Shown here: positions 48,055 through 59,368 of the stretch, in pieces
Layout of the letters: each line of letters begins with the position of its first letter
Position numbering within the stretch: the first letter of the stretch is position 1
From: Lepus europaeus
Taxonomy: Eukaryota; Chordata; Mammalia; Lagomorpha; Leporidae
Assembly: GCF_033115175.1 (NCBI RefSeq)
Contig: NC_084834.1
Coordinates: forward strand, 10,389,294 to 10,453,293
DNA: 64,000 bases
Direction of reading: 5' to 3'
The notes under the pieces: generated by a model
The model's input: the letters and a program-made list of their open reading frames with translations, nothing else
Database searches by the model: none
What the model was told of the DNA's origin: nothing
Made by a program: the position numbers and the translations under genes

Positions 48055-48275
48055 TTTTTTTTTTTTTTTTAAGATTTGTATTTATTTATTTGAAAGGCAG
48101 AATTACAGAGAGAGGAGAAATAGAGAGTCTCACAGGACTTCCCAATCACCAGCAGTTACACATGTCCTATATTTAGACTCTCATTCCTGCTTTTTCCACA
48201 AGTAATCCCATTACTAAAGAGTTATTTCCAGAGCATGTCATCACTACTTAATGCCAGCCCTGGCTAACTTGCACC
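48055..48275 (-). mobile_element. degraded C repeat SINE
   Basis: Tail side is clear (tttatttatttgaaaggcagaa, 48078-48100); the middle is lost and a head remnant (atgccagccctggc) lies near 48251-48264. Confidence 0.55.
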
Positions 48276-48465
48276 TCACAATTGAGGGATGAGCTCACTC
48301 CCATCAAGGTGGGAAATGGGCAAGTAGAAACGTTTTCTCTACATTGCTATGTTTTAATTTAGACTGCTAATGATTACAGTGACAAATGCCACTTTTTAGT
48401 CTCTACTTCAATCTGTCAAATGAGACAAATCAATTGATTATCAGCTTATAATATATCAGTACGGG

Positions 48466-48792
48466 GGCCTGCGCTGTGGCTCAGTGGGTTAAATCCTTGG
48501 CCTGAAGTGCCGGCATACCATAATGGTTCGAGTCCCAGCTGCTCCTCTTCCGATCCAGAGCTCTGCTATGGTCTGGGAGAGCAGTAGAATATGGCCCAAG
48601 TCCTTGGGCCCCTGCACCCGTGTGGGAGACCCAGAAGAAGCTCCTGGTTCCTGGTTTCAGATTGGCGCAGCTCCGGCCATTGTGGCCAATTGGGGAGTGA
48701 ACCAGCAGATGGAAGACCTCTCTCTCTCTCTCAGACTTTCTCTGTAAATCTGTCTTTCAAATAAATAAAAATAAATCTGTTTTTAAAAAAAA
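48466..48792 (+). mobile_element. C repeat SINE with TSD
   Basis: Starts ggggcctgcgctgtggctca. Body has a small deletion around the B box. Flanks aatatatcagta / aatatatcacta are an imperfect TSD. Confidence 0.94.
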
Positions 48793-50178
48793 CCAATATA
48801 TCACTATAGTTTTAAGCTGTGTAAACAGAATGAATTTCAGAAAAGCAAATTTCTAAAATTACAAATAATGATTTTACAGAGGAAAAAAGAGACAAAGAAA
48901 TTTAAATATAAATAGCAGTTATCTCTTTAGAATTATTGAAAGGGGATCACTTAAACTATAGAAATGTCAAGTTCATCTAAACCTGAATTATACACAACAG
49001 AGCAAGATAAATATAAATTAAGAACATTTTCAAAAACCCAGTAAAAAGGAGTGTTTTAAAAACCCTATAATTTAGATAGAGACAAACTCAGATAAGGTCA
49101 ACAATAAAAGGAGTTGCAACTAGAGGGATATATTTAAGATAAACAAAAGAAACAATCTTAATTATGTGATGCTGAAATGATAAACAGTATTGTCTTTTCT
49201 AAAGGGTATGGGAAATTGATGACAGATTAGAGTTCAAGGCAAAAGCTTTTGTCTTCTTCTGGCTTTTGTCTCCCAATTGAAGAGTAATCAATTAACTAGA
49301 ACAAATGTCTCCTAAGATAAGAAGAGAAAAAGAAAACTAAATACCAGAGAGGCATAAATAGAAAGCATAAGAAATTCTGTAAGGAAGCAGTGACTAGAGG
49401 CTACCTTGGGATTCTCCCACAGAGAAGGATTTTTAGTGACATGGAATATGAAAGAAGCTCTGAATTACTGGCATCAAGAAAAATATAATCACTTCATTTA
49501 AGAAAACAAGGAAGAAAAGCCTACCGAAGGCAACAGAACTGTGCGGGGATAAAACAAAGCCTCCATTGTGTAATAATAGTTCAGAAGGCTGCTGTGAAAC
49601 AGAACACACGACTCCCCCAAGGTCACACGACAGCCCTGTCAGTTTCTCTTTGATGAGTAAGGATCTCTGTTTTCTGGGTCACGAGAGGGAAAGTCAAGAC
49701 TTAGATTTGCTTTACAGATCTGGCTGCCTGTGCATTGAAGCTGACACACACCAGCAACTGTAGATGCAGAGTTCGCTGAGTGCATCCAGCGCTTCACCGT
49801 CGGCATCTCCTGGAGCTTCTGCACTGGTCCTGATGGCCCCTAGCTTTCAGCTGCCAATTAGTTACTGAATGTTTTCCTGATGATTTCAGTTATCAGACAG
49901 ATTTTAATGCCTGTTCCAACAGTGCACAGAACATTGTACTAGATGCTTATCCAAATAGATTGCAGTAAAGAAAAGTCAATGCTTTAAACAGTCTGTTACA
50001 GGTTTAGATAGTATATAAAATGATTGCACTTACAATTACAGAAAAACTCATGTTTATAAACACATGTATTTGTAATAGTCAATCCTCTACTGAACTATGA
50101 AAGAACTGGTCACTGGATTCTGTCTATGGTATATATATATTCTTTCTTTGAAATGTATTCAAAGATAGCCTACATTTT
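48793..50178. other. A-rich then mixed single-copy DNA
   Basis: 48840-49520 is A-rich with no recognised repeat. The 49566-49763 frame and its antisense partner have no domain. Confidence 0.4.
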
Positions 50179-50191
50179 CAGGGATGTCTTT

Positions 50192-50534
50192 TTTTTTTTT
50201 TTTTTTTTTTTTGACAGGCAGAGTGGATAGTGAGAAAGAGAGACAGACAGAGAGAAAGGTCTTCCTTTTTGCCGTTGGTTCACCCTCCAATGGCCGCTGC
50301 GGCCGGCGCATCTTGCTGATCCGAAGCCAGGAGCCAGGTGCTTCTCCTGGTCTCCCATGCGGGTGCAGGGCCCAAGGACTTGGGCCATCCTCCACTGCCT
50401 TCCCGGGCCATAGCAGAGAGCTGGCCTGGAAGACGGGCAACCGGGATATAATCCGGCGCACCGACCAGGACTGGAACCCGGTGTGCCGGCGCCGCAAGGT
50501 AGAGGATTAGCCTGTTGAGCCGTGGCGCCAGCCT
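50192..50534 (-). mobile_element. young C repeat SINE with TSD
   Basis: T23 run, CpG-rich body and head ending gccgtggcgccagcct. Exact 13-bp TSD cagggatgtcttt at 50179-50191 and 50535-50547. Confidence 0.97.
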
Positions 50535-50547
50535 CAGGGATGTCTTT

Positions 50548-50850
50548 AACATTTATTTTATTTTTTGAAAGGCAGAGTGAGACAGAGAGAGAGAGAGAGA
50601 GAGAGAGAAAGAAAGAGAGAGAGAAAGAGGGCAATTTTCCATCAGCTGGTTCACTCCCAAAATGGCCTCAACAGCATGGTCTCCACCAGGCTGAAGCCAA
50701 GAGCCAGCAATTCATCCAGGCCTCCCACGTGGGTATCAGGGTTCCATGTGCTTGATCCACCATCTACTGTTTTCCCAGATGCATTAACAGGTCGCTGGTT
50801 AGGAAGCAGAGAAGCCAAGACTTAAAACATTACTCTCCATCATCACGCCC
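50548..50850 (-). mobile_element. old C repeat SINE
   Basis: Lies immediately beyond the young copy in the same orientation: ttttgaaaggcagagtgaga, GA run 50585-50625, degraded head near 50850. Confidence 0.82.
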
Positions 50851-50936
50851 AATATTTGCTTTAGTGATATTATATATGTTTTAGTGTTTTGTATTTATGT
50901 TTTTTAATATATGTAGATTGATTTAATATATTTGCC

Positions 50937-51016
50937 CAAATGATATATATATCATTTATATATATATAATATAATTTATATATAATAATTTTATATATAA
51001 ATGATATATATATATT
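50937..51016 (+). repeat. long AT palindrome
   Basis: The arms aaatgatatatatatcattt (50938-50957) and atataaatgatatatata (50995-51012) are near-perfect inverted copies around a TA-rich centre, able to form a cruciform or hairpin. Confidence 0.85.
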
Positions 51017-52161
51017 TTACCTGTGCATACAAAACAGAAAGAACATTGTGTTGATACATTGTATACTTTTTTATCCTTCACTTACAATGTTTCTAGACTT
51101 CTGTATTATAAGAACCTATTATATTTACGTTATGTCTATACTGTCAGAGGCAGTGCACTCACTGCCCTCACTTCTGAGTCCAGTTCCAAGTTCAGGGTCT
51201 CCATCAACCTCGTTAGGTTCTAGAATTCATTAGAAGGATTCAGAATATGCCTTGAGAATTGTCATGTTATTGCAGAGAATATGTTATTGCAGGGAATGAA
51301 TACAGATTAAAATCAACCACGGGAAGGGTATGCCAGAGTCCAGGGAGTTTAACACACTTCTAGTTGTCCTGTCCCCATGAAGTCACAGAGAGTGGACAGT
51401 GCTGCTTCTCTGGCAGTGACGTTTGGAGTATTTCCAGCCAGGAAATTTTAGCCAACCAAGCCTTCATGTCCGGTTTTGATTGGAGCTCACTCACATAACC
51501 TGGTTGGCCACCCATATAACATGTCTAAAGTCAGTCTGCAGCCCCTCTGGCAACTGTGGTACTGACACTGTATCACTGATGGGCGCCATCCTGATCCGCA
51601 CAGTTGGGGTGGCCCAAAGCCCCAGGTGAAGGAAAACCCTCTTCACTTCTGGGGCATTCCAAGGGCTTGGAGATGACGTGCCTGAAACAAAGAATAAACT
51701 GTAGGTTTGTGGGGACAAAGTTAACTTCTTTATCATAGAGTTCCTAAAGCATAATACATCCAAAATTGTTGTTTTTTATCAAAGTCTTTAATTTTTTAAA
51801 CACCAATCCTTTTGCTTTATATGTTCCACTCAGCTAATTCAGCTAAATATACTATCATCTTTCTTTCCCAGAATCCATTTTTATGCTAATTAACTCTCCT
51901 ATGGTCTTACACTTGAATGATACCCGGGCTAGGTATGTAATTATTACATGTTTCTTGTGGACATATTAGGCAAGGCTCATTGCTTTCTAATGCTAAATGT
52001 TGTTGCAAAAAAACAAACAACCATTTATTTCCACTCTATAGTTTATTTGATTTCATTACCTAGTTTCTTAATGGGTTTTTTCTATAAATTTTATATCTAG
52101 TAAAATGCTAAAACATGCATCAGGGTAATTGACGTTTTGTCAATGTTCTCCTTGGATAAAG
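51017..52161. other. single-copy DNA, probable ancient LTR-like repeat
   Basis: About 51235-51510, read on the minus strand, resembles the end of an old mammalian LTR-like repeat (ctccctggactctggcatac, then ttgattttaatctgtattca and a ctgcaataac block). Next to it lies an exon-like segment (51495-51681). No gene is established. Confidence 0.35.
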
Positions 52162-52171
52162 TGTGAGCATT

Positions 52172-52233
52172 GTTTCTCTCTCTCTGTAAAATCTGCCTTT
52201 CAAACAAATAAAATAACTCTTTAAAAACAAAAC
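52172..52233 (+). mobile_element. 62-nt C repeat 3' end with TSD
   Basis: gtttctctctctctgtaaaa, ctgcctttcaaacaaataaa and an A-rich end are the last 60 nt of a C repeat. The exact 10-bp repeat tgtgagcatt lies at 52162-52171 and 52234-52243. Confidence 0.85.
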
Positions 52234-52243
52234 TGTGAGCATT

Positions 52244-54251
52244 TAACCTGTAAACTTAAAATCATTTTATTATTGGACTTTTCCTCTTAGTTATATCCAC
52301 TATTTAAATTTTCTGAATTAGGAACACCAACTATATGTATATTGACTTTATTGTGATCATCTTTGTCAATTACAGTCTCAAAATAGCTTTTCATTTTTTG
52401 TCCATTTCCATTGTATTTTATTGAAAGCTGTCATTCCTATTTTCATGATACTCTTCTGAGTTTGTACATTTGACATTTATTTTTGTCATGCTTTTACTTT
52501 ATTGCTTCTTATTTTATAGAATCCTCAACTTCATCACTCTCTGTCTAATGTTCTGACAAGTCATCACTGAACTTCTGTTTCTGAGTGAGACAATTGTCAG
52601 ATAGCACTTAAAAAACGAATTTAAATAAATATGACCAGATTTTTCATCTGCTCAATAGCAAATTTTCTTGCAAATTTTTCTTTCACTGCCATTTGTTTTT
52701 CATAAGCAGTTCCACATTTGGCAATGTCTTTTTGCTGGACCAGCTACCACCAGAAGGTTCTTACGAGTTAAAAAAATAGAATTCCAGCCCAAGATTAACT
52801 GGCATTCTCTTTATGTCACAGGGTACTTGTGTGTGTGAGTGTGTGCGTGTGTGTGTGAGTGTGTGTGTGTGTGTGGAGGAGTAAGCATGTGTGCACATGA
52901 ACTGGTTATTATTGCTGTTTCTTTCTGTGCAGTCCTCCAACACCAGCCCCGGGGGCATGTGGATCACATGGACCCTCCATTCTCTCCATCTCTACTTTCT
53001 TCATTTGAGATTATGGATTTTCTGACAGATCTCATGTTAAACCATGATTTCTCATTTCTGCTTTGACTTTATGTCAATCCAGGCTCACGGATGTTTCTGA
53101 TATCATCTCCCTTTTTATATCCCTGATGTTCTTAAAAAGGGATTTTAGGTTTTATTCATCTCAAGTCACAATCTCAGAAGGCTGGTAATGTTCCACCAAG
53201 TCCCGTCCTCACTCTTGTCTCTCAGATCTTCCCCCCATGCTGCGATGCATAACTCCAACACGTCTTCATTCTCATTTTTAACTTTACAGTAGAATGGGCT
53301 TTCAAGCACACCTACAAACATTTCACCATCAAAATGAAAAATATTCATAACTGCAAAGGCTTTCTCAGACTCTTTGCCTTTCCTCCCAGTCCAATCCTCT
53401 TCCCTCAACTCCAGGTGCGGGGCAAATATGTATGGGCTTTCTTGCTAGTATAGCTGCATTTGGATCACTCTGCAATTTAGACTGCATCAAGACCAGACCC
53501 CTAGATAGGGAAATCTTAGCCCCACAACCAGGGTTAAACCATATGGGATTGCACAATGTGCAGTATGCACAAGAGTTTGCCACATTGAATGAGCTCTGAG
53601 AATTATCCAATTTACAGTTCGTGGTATTTCATTTGTCTATTGCACAGTCTTGTGGATGTTCACCTTGTGTTTGCAAAGCTTAGTATTCATCTATCCTTGG
53701 GGTTTTTTTCCTATAGAAATTTCTTATTCTCTTTCACTGAGTACCTCCCTTCTCAAGTACTCTACCAAGGATATTCCACTGCCTAGCTTCCTTAAACTCC
53801 GATCTCTGCCATTTCAACTCAGTGAAACTTCTGCTTGGGTTTTCCCACCCAATGTTCCCTACCACAAGTGCCCTAGGCAAAAAGCAGCACTAACTGTAGA
53901 CCTCACCTCATTTGGTTCCCTTCTTTGCAAAATGAGTTACATAAGTTTTGTTTGGCTTTCTAATTATCTGTTCAGTAAGGAAAGTCAACTAGTCATGCTA
54001 GAAGCAGCAGAGTGTCTTACAATTATAAGTTAAGTAGCTGAAAATCTGAATGGGAAATGATATTTATGAAACAAAAAAGCAAATCTATAATTAAAATAAA
54101 ACGAGGGAAACTATAGCATATATAAATGCATGTTCAATAACACTTAGCTCCCTGACAAATAAATTCTGTTTTACCATTTACTCCCTTATGAAAAAGATAG
54201 CAGAGGATTCTACAAACACTTCTGGAGAAAATGTCAAAAACTGTGGGCACG
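52244..54251. other. AT-rich single-copy DNA
   Basis: Includes the (GT)n at 52828-52875. Minus frames at 53166-53408 and 53365-53610 and the 127-codon plus frame at 53650-54033 show no known domain, and I do not call them genes. Confidence 0.4.
52828..52875 (+). repeat. (GT)n microsatellite
   Basis: GT repeats interrupted by ga and gc units over about 48 nt. Confidence 0.95.
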
Positions 54252-54530
54252 GAGTGGGTGTTGTGTCAGAACTGGTTAAGCTGCTGCTTGGGTTAGACAC
54301 ATTCCATATTGGAGGGCCTGGTTCAAGGCCCTGCTATGCTGCTTCTGATCCAGCTGCCTGCTAGAGCCTTGAGAGGCTCCAACTACTTGGGTTCCTGCCA
54401 CTCATATGGGTGACCTCGATGGAGTCCTTATTTCCTGGCTCCTGGCTTTAGTTTAGCCCAGCCCCAGCTGTTGCAGGCAGTTGGAGAGTGAACCAGTGGT
54501 TGGAAGAACGTTCTCCATCTGCCTACATTT
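54252..54530 (+). mobile_element. old C repeat SINE
   Basis: Head gagtgggtgttgtgtcagaa and body through ggagagtgaaccagtggttg. The CT tract and tail are largely lost. Confidence 0.78.
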
Positions 54531-54695
54531 TAAACATAATAGTATGTATTAATCACACAAACATCAAAAATATTAATATTATTCCATGTAGTAAAATTTT
54601 GTTTCTGGCTTTGATATTTGAGCCTACATGAGCATATAACTGACATTGTTTTCATAAAGACAGTTGAAAACTTTTTAGTTAAAAACTTGATAAGG

Positions 54696-55030
54696 GGCCA
54701 GCATTGTGGTGCAGTGGGTTAAACCACCACAGTGGCATCTTATGTCAGAGTGCCGATTCAACTGTCAACTCCTCTCCCTCCAAACCAGATCTCTGCTAAT
54801 GTGTCTGGGAAGGGAGTAGAAGACGTCTCAAGTACTCATGTCCCTTCTGCCCATGTGGGAGACCAGATGGAGTTCCTGGCCCCTGACTGCAGCCTGGCCC
54901 AACCCTGCCTGTCACGGCCATTTGGGATCTCTGTCTCTCCACTCTTTATGTATTTCTCTCTCTCCCTTTCTCTCTCTCTCTCCCCCTCTCTCTGACACTT
55001 TGCCTTTCAAATAAATATGTACTTTTTAAA
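54696..55030 (+). mobile_element. C repeat SINE
   Basis: Starts ggggccagcattgtggtgca, CT tract at 54955-54992, tail caaataaatatgtac. A few internal deletions. Confidence 0.9.
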
Positions 55031-55687
55031 TTTAGTGTATTTCATTAAATAGCACTCATTTTTTTCTTGTTTGAGCAGCTTAGGATTTTAAGAAAATATC
55101 TATTGTCAAAAATATAACAAACCCATTAGAGCACAGTTTATTTAAAAGTAATGAAATTTAAATACAGTCCAAGCAAAATGGATCTCAATCTTTTCTTGTT
55201 TACTTGCATGAAAGTATATTGAATCCTGTACTGAAATTATAATATCTTTTGTTTCCCAAATTAGTTAGACCATTAAAGATGCTTTTCCAATGTTCTTGAA
55301 ATCAAACTGCTTTTATGTGCACAGCTTGGCAAAAACAAAGAAAAGCTTCACTAGTAGTTTGCATCAGTTTCTCATTTGTTTCCAGATTTTCTTTTTCGGT
55401 GTGGGTATTTTCAACATGGATTGCTTTATTTACTTCATTTGCAGTCTTAATTCTTCCCTCTAGAATTAGTCCTGTCCACTCTAGAAACATGTTGCTTTGT
55501 TTGACAAAAATCATGTTAACTGCAACGCATGCTAAAGATTATGTTAACACTAACCCAGGAGAAATAGTGTTAATATTAGTCTAGTTCTGCTTAGTTCAGA
55601 GAGATGCCCACTCTTATATTTGAGGGAAGGTGGGGGAAGAACCCTGAAAAATAAAAACACTAAACAGCTTTAAAAACAAAAGACACG
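55031..55687. other. AT-rich single-copy DNA
   Basis: Nothing recognised. Overlapping opposite frames at 55302-55584 are motif-free. Confidence 0.4.
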
Positions 55688-55804
55688 GGGCCAGGGCTGT
55701 GGCTTGGTGGGTAAAGCCACTGCCTGCCATGCGGGCATCCCATATGGGCGCCAGTTCGAGTCCTAGCTGTTCCACTTCTGATCCAGCTCTCTGATGTGGC
55801 CCAG
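55688..55804 (+). mobile_element. C repeat SINE, left half (split by an LTR)
   Basis: Normal head ggggccagggctgtggcttg through ctctctgatgtggcccag, then broken by the LTR. The rest resumes at 56219. Confidence 0.9.
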
Positions 55805-56218
55805 TGTTATATTCAGAACAGTGAGATACAGAAGATACCATAGTCCCAGGACTGTGGAGTCTTTATCTCTGAAAGCTGGCGACTGCAAGGGGCTTGTGCT
55901 CTCCAAATCATGCACCCCCGACTGAGCCCCGGTGTAATTATAAAGGCAAAGACCACATCGTGTTGGAAGTTAATTACAAAGCCAAGCATTCCTCACAGAA
56001 GCCAGAACAAGCGAGGTTACACCTATCTCAGGAGAGGCATCGAACATGTTTCCCCAGCACTTAATGTAAGCAACCCTTACAGATAACATTCTTATAAGAT
56101 TAGTTCTCCTGTAGATACCAGTTGTGGGACTGGTTAGAAAAGAACAGAGGACATTCAGGGGCATTCGGAGAGCCTAGAGTTCATCCAGGGACAAAATGGA
56201 GGGACTTTGGTCTCTTCA
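55805..56218 (-). mobile_element. solo LTR inside a C repeat
   Basis: A 414-bp block with TG...CA ends splits a SINE. On the minus strand it shows a TATA-like ctttataatt (about 55936-55946), a GC-rich R-like start, a degenerate poly(A) signal gataaa about 100 nt later, and an ataaca terminus, the usual U3-R-U5 order. Flanks ccag / gcag could be an imperfect 4-bp duplication. No internal viral genes. Class I origin is inferred. Confidence 0.65.
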
Positions 56219-56307
56219 GCAGTAGAAGATGGCTCAAATCCTTGGGGCCCTGTGCACAGGTGCGAGACCTGGAAGAACTGGAAGAAGCTCCTGGCTCCTG
56301 GCTTCAG

Positions 56308-56352
<45 letters not shown>

Positions 56353-56405
56353 CTGCCTCTCTGTAGTGCTGCCTTTCAAATAAATAAATGATTTGATTTT
56401 TTTTA
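56219..56405 (+). mobile_element. C repeat SINE, right half
   Basis: Resumes gcagtagaagatggctcaaa, CT run 56310-56348, then an aaataaataaatgattt tail. Part of the body between the Cys-rich core and the CT run is also missing. Confidence 0.88.
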
Positions 56406-56419
56406 AAAAACGACATTAT

Positions 56420-56735
56420 CGGGGAGTAGAAGTTTAGCCAGCAGTAAAGACACATACATTCCACACAAGGGTGCCTGGGTTCAATTTCCAAATCTAGCTC
56501 CTGACTCCCATTTCCTGCCACTGCAGACCCTAGGAGGCAGCAAATGATGGCTTAAATGATTATACCCTTACCACCCATGTGGGAGACCTGGATTGAGCTC
56601 CTGGCTCCCAGCTTCAGCCCTGGCCAAGTGTCCCAGCCACTGTGGACACTTGGGGAGGTGGCTCATCAGATGAGATTCTCTCTCTCTCTCTCTCTTCTCC
56701 AGTGCTGTTCAAATAAATAAAGTTATTTTTTGTAA
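56420..56735 (+). mobile_element. old C repeat SINE
   Basis: Diverged head (gggagtagaagtttagccag), body with gtgggagacctggattgag, CT run 56675-56694, tail aaataaataaag. Confidence 0.82.
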
Positions 56736-58052
56736 ACATCACCTTTCAATTCTTAGGTACTTCAAATGTGAACATCACATTGGGCATATTTATCATGAAG
56801 TTAATTTTGTTCACAAACACACATGGTGAAACAAAGCAAAAAGCACTGAGATCGCACTTTTTAAAAACCATAAATGCTGAGAGAGCACCCTGGGATGACT
56901 TTCTTCCATGGGAGTAAATGCTAACTCCTTCAGTAGACAAAAAGAATTAAAGGGAACTTTGCATGATAAGTGAATCAATGAAATGCTCAATTGATGAAAA
57001 TGTGGCATTGTTTAAATGTCAACATCTGTTGTTGAATTCAGGATCCTTATGCAGCTTTGTATTTGACTCTAATGGAACAGTGTTGGCTGGAATCCTCTTT
57101 AGATTTGTGAAAGTCTCAAAAAGTCCAATTATCTTTTAATGTGTGACACTTGAAATTCCTGGAATACTGTGCTGCCAGTGCAGATATTTCAACTCGGGAT
57201 TACGTTTTTAAATTTCTCATTAACGGAAGCTCTCATTTTACTTCTAGAAGCTCAGACCCTAAGTATCACTCTTAATTTATGGAAAATTTTATCCATATAA
57301 CCACTTAAAGATATGATGTATGGGAAATGATCTTTGCCTTTTATGTCTCCAACCTGCTTACTTATAGAAGTGTTATTAACAATTGACTTGAAACTCTATC
57401 ACTATTAAATAGTTTTTTGACAGTTCAGGTACCTTCCCATTAACAATCCTGTAATAGACATAAAATATGCATGTCCTATAAGGTAGATGTTATAACACCA
57501 TCCACTCAGTGGGAAGGCATAATCCCTAAGACTTAACAAAATTCAAAATGACTCCAAGAAGTAAAAATCCATCCAGAAAATAGCTGTAAAAGGATTTGAG
57601 GTTGTAGCTGTCCATACATAATTTTATAAGGAAACAATCTCTTGTGTTGAGAATATTAATTTATGCAGAAGAAAAACATGAGCTCATAGCCTTGTGCCTT
57701 GAACCAAGGGGATTATCTTATAGTGACAAATCTGAAAAGGAGGGATATATAATATGAAACCAAGTATTTTGGCAGAAAACAAAACAAGATACAGCTTTGA
57801 TAAAAATAAAAATATAACTCACATACTCAAGAGAAGATGGGACAGAAAACTATGAAATTTCATGCTTCCTATATCCTGTATTTCCACTTCTCTTAGATCC
57901 TTTTGCTCTTTAGTGTGTGCACCAGTGGATGCATATGGGCAGTAGTAACAGCTCTAAACAGGAATGATTATATTCGGGTTGTACAAGCAGGAAAAAGTTT
58001 GTCTCATGACCAAAAGCCAGGCTCTGTAAAAGTTAAGGGTGATAAGTTTTAT
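56736..58052. other. AT-rich single-copy DNA, possible MIR remnant
   Basis: 57440-57610 has MIR-like blocks (caatcctgtaatagac; tataaggtagatgttataac). No exon seen. Confidence 0.35.
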
Positions 58053-58065
58053 AGAATTTGTTTCT

Positions 58066-58399
58066 AGCTGGTGCCATGGCTCAACAGGCTAATCCTCCAC
58101 CTTGCGGAGCCGGCACACCTGGTTCTAGTCCCAGTCAGGGCGCTGGATTCTGTCCTGGTTGCCCCTCTTCCAGGCCAGCTCTCTGCTGTGGCCCGGGAGT
58201 GCAGTGGAGGATGGCCCAAATGCTTGGGCCCTGCACCCCATGGGAGACCAGGAGAAGCACCTGGCTCCTGGCTTCGGATCAGTGCGGTGCACCGGCTGCA
58301 GCGCGCCGGCCACCGCGGCCATTGGAGGGTGAACCAGCAGTAAAGGAAGACCTTTCTCTCTGTATCTCTCTCTCACTGTCCACTCTGCCTGTCAAAAAA

Positions 58400-58430
<31 letters not shown>

Positions 58431-58431
58431 A
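58066..58431 (+). mobile_element. young C repeat SINE with TSD
   Basis: Head agctggtgccatggctcaac, CpG-rich body and a pure (AAAT)n tail (58397-58431). Exact 13-bp TSD agaatttgtttct at 58053-58065 and 58432-58444. Confidence 0.97.
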
Positions 58432-58752
58432 AGAATTTGTTTCTTGGGAAGTCATACTTCTCATTAAATTTCATGGACATTCTGGAGAGGGTTATGCATA
58501 TTTAAAACAGGGCAAGCATGCATGCCCATTAAGTTATTGGGCATGTTACATGCACTTCATGGTGATCCCAGTGTATCAATGCTTGTGATGTGTTGAAGTG
58601 GAGATCACCAACTGATCTTGCCTGGCATAAATTCCTGACCACACTACACTCATTCTAGTGAAGCAATTAAGAACACAGCTGTAGAGGTAAGTCTCCCGTT
58701 CCACAGCAGTTAGAACCCTTCTGAGAGTCAGCAAAAAAGAAAATTGTGATGG

Positions 58753-59364
58753 TGTGAGACCCGAGCCTGGATCAAGGTGCAACTATTTTAAATTAGGCCT
58801 CCATCTTGTAACTTGGGCCTGACCAGGCCCAAAACCCTGAGCTGGAAGCTCCTAAAAGTAAATAAATGAACCCCACCTTGGGATAAACTCTCTTAGCAAC
58901 AGCCAATTAGCAGATAACAGAGAAATACCTAGAGTTCCTAGTGTCTTCTCAGGGCAGATAAGGCGATTGATAGTTACCGGAGACCCTGCGGTTCGGCATG
59001 TACACTCCAGGAGCTCGGATCCTATGCTTCGGCCAATCAATTTAAAAGGCATCAACCCCAAAGCCATCCAACCACCTTTACTAGGTCCGTTCCCGCCACT
59101 GGATGACTGGATGCATTAATCAATTCTAAGAGATGTCCTTTGAATTTCCCATGGGGTGAGATGATTTGCTTATGGTACTGTAATGTATAGAATGTCTCTG
59201 AAAACCCTATAAAACCCTGTTAACTGAAGGGTCGGGGCTCTCAGTTCAGACCCGCTGCGTCGATGTTGAGAGTCCAGGCCCGGACCTGCAATAAAACTCT
59301 CATGCTCTTTACAGTGGTATCGGCTCCTTGGTGGTCTCTGGGGACAATTGAACTGGACATAACA
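58753..59364 (+). mobile_element. solo LTR of a class I-like endogenous retrovirus
   Basis: A 612-bp block, TGTGAGACCC...CATAACA, flanked by the 4-bp duplication atgg (58749-58752; 59365-59368). U3 contains CCAAT (59033-59037) and TATAAAA (59208-59214). R begins near ggggctctcag, AATAAA lies at 59290-59295 and U5 ends at 59364. A 4-bp duplication fits gamma-like retroviruses. There are no internal genes and no second LTR, so this is the product of LTR-LTR recombination. The 71-codon minus frame inside is spurious. Confidence 0.9.
59208..59295 (+). promoter_or_regulatory. LTR core promoter and poly(A) signal
   Basis: TATAAAA (59208-59214) and AATAAA (59290-59295) are intact with normal spacing, so the LTR could still start or end transcripts on the plus strand. 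Confidence 0.7.
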
Positions 59365-59368
59365 ATGG

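Noticed and set aside
53166..54033. Two minus frames and a 127-codon plus frame as a gene
   Set aside because: No domain, no splice sites and no start context; codon use looks random for AT-rich DNA.
58852..59067. 71-codon minus frame
   Set aside because: It lies inside the U3 part of the solo LTR, antisense to its transcription, with no match to viral proteins.
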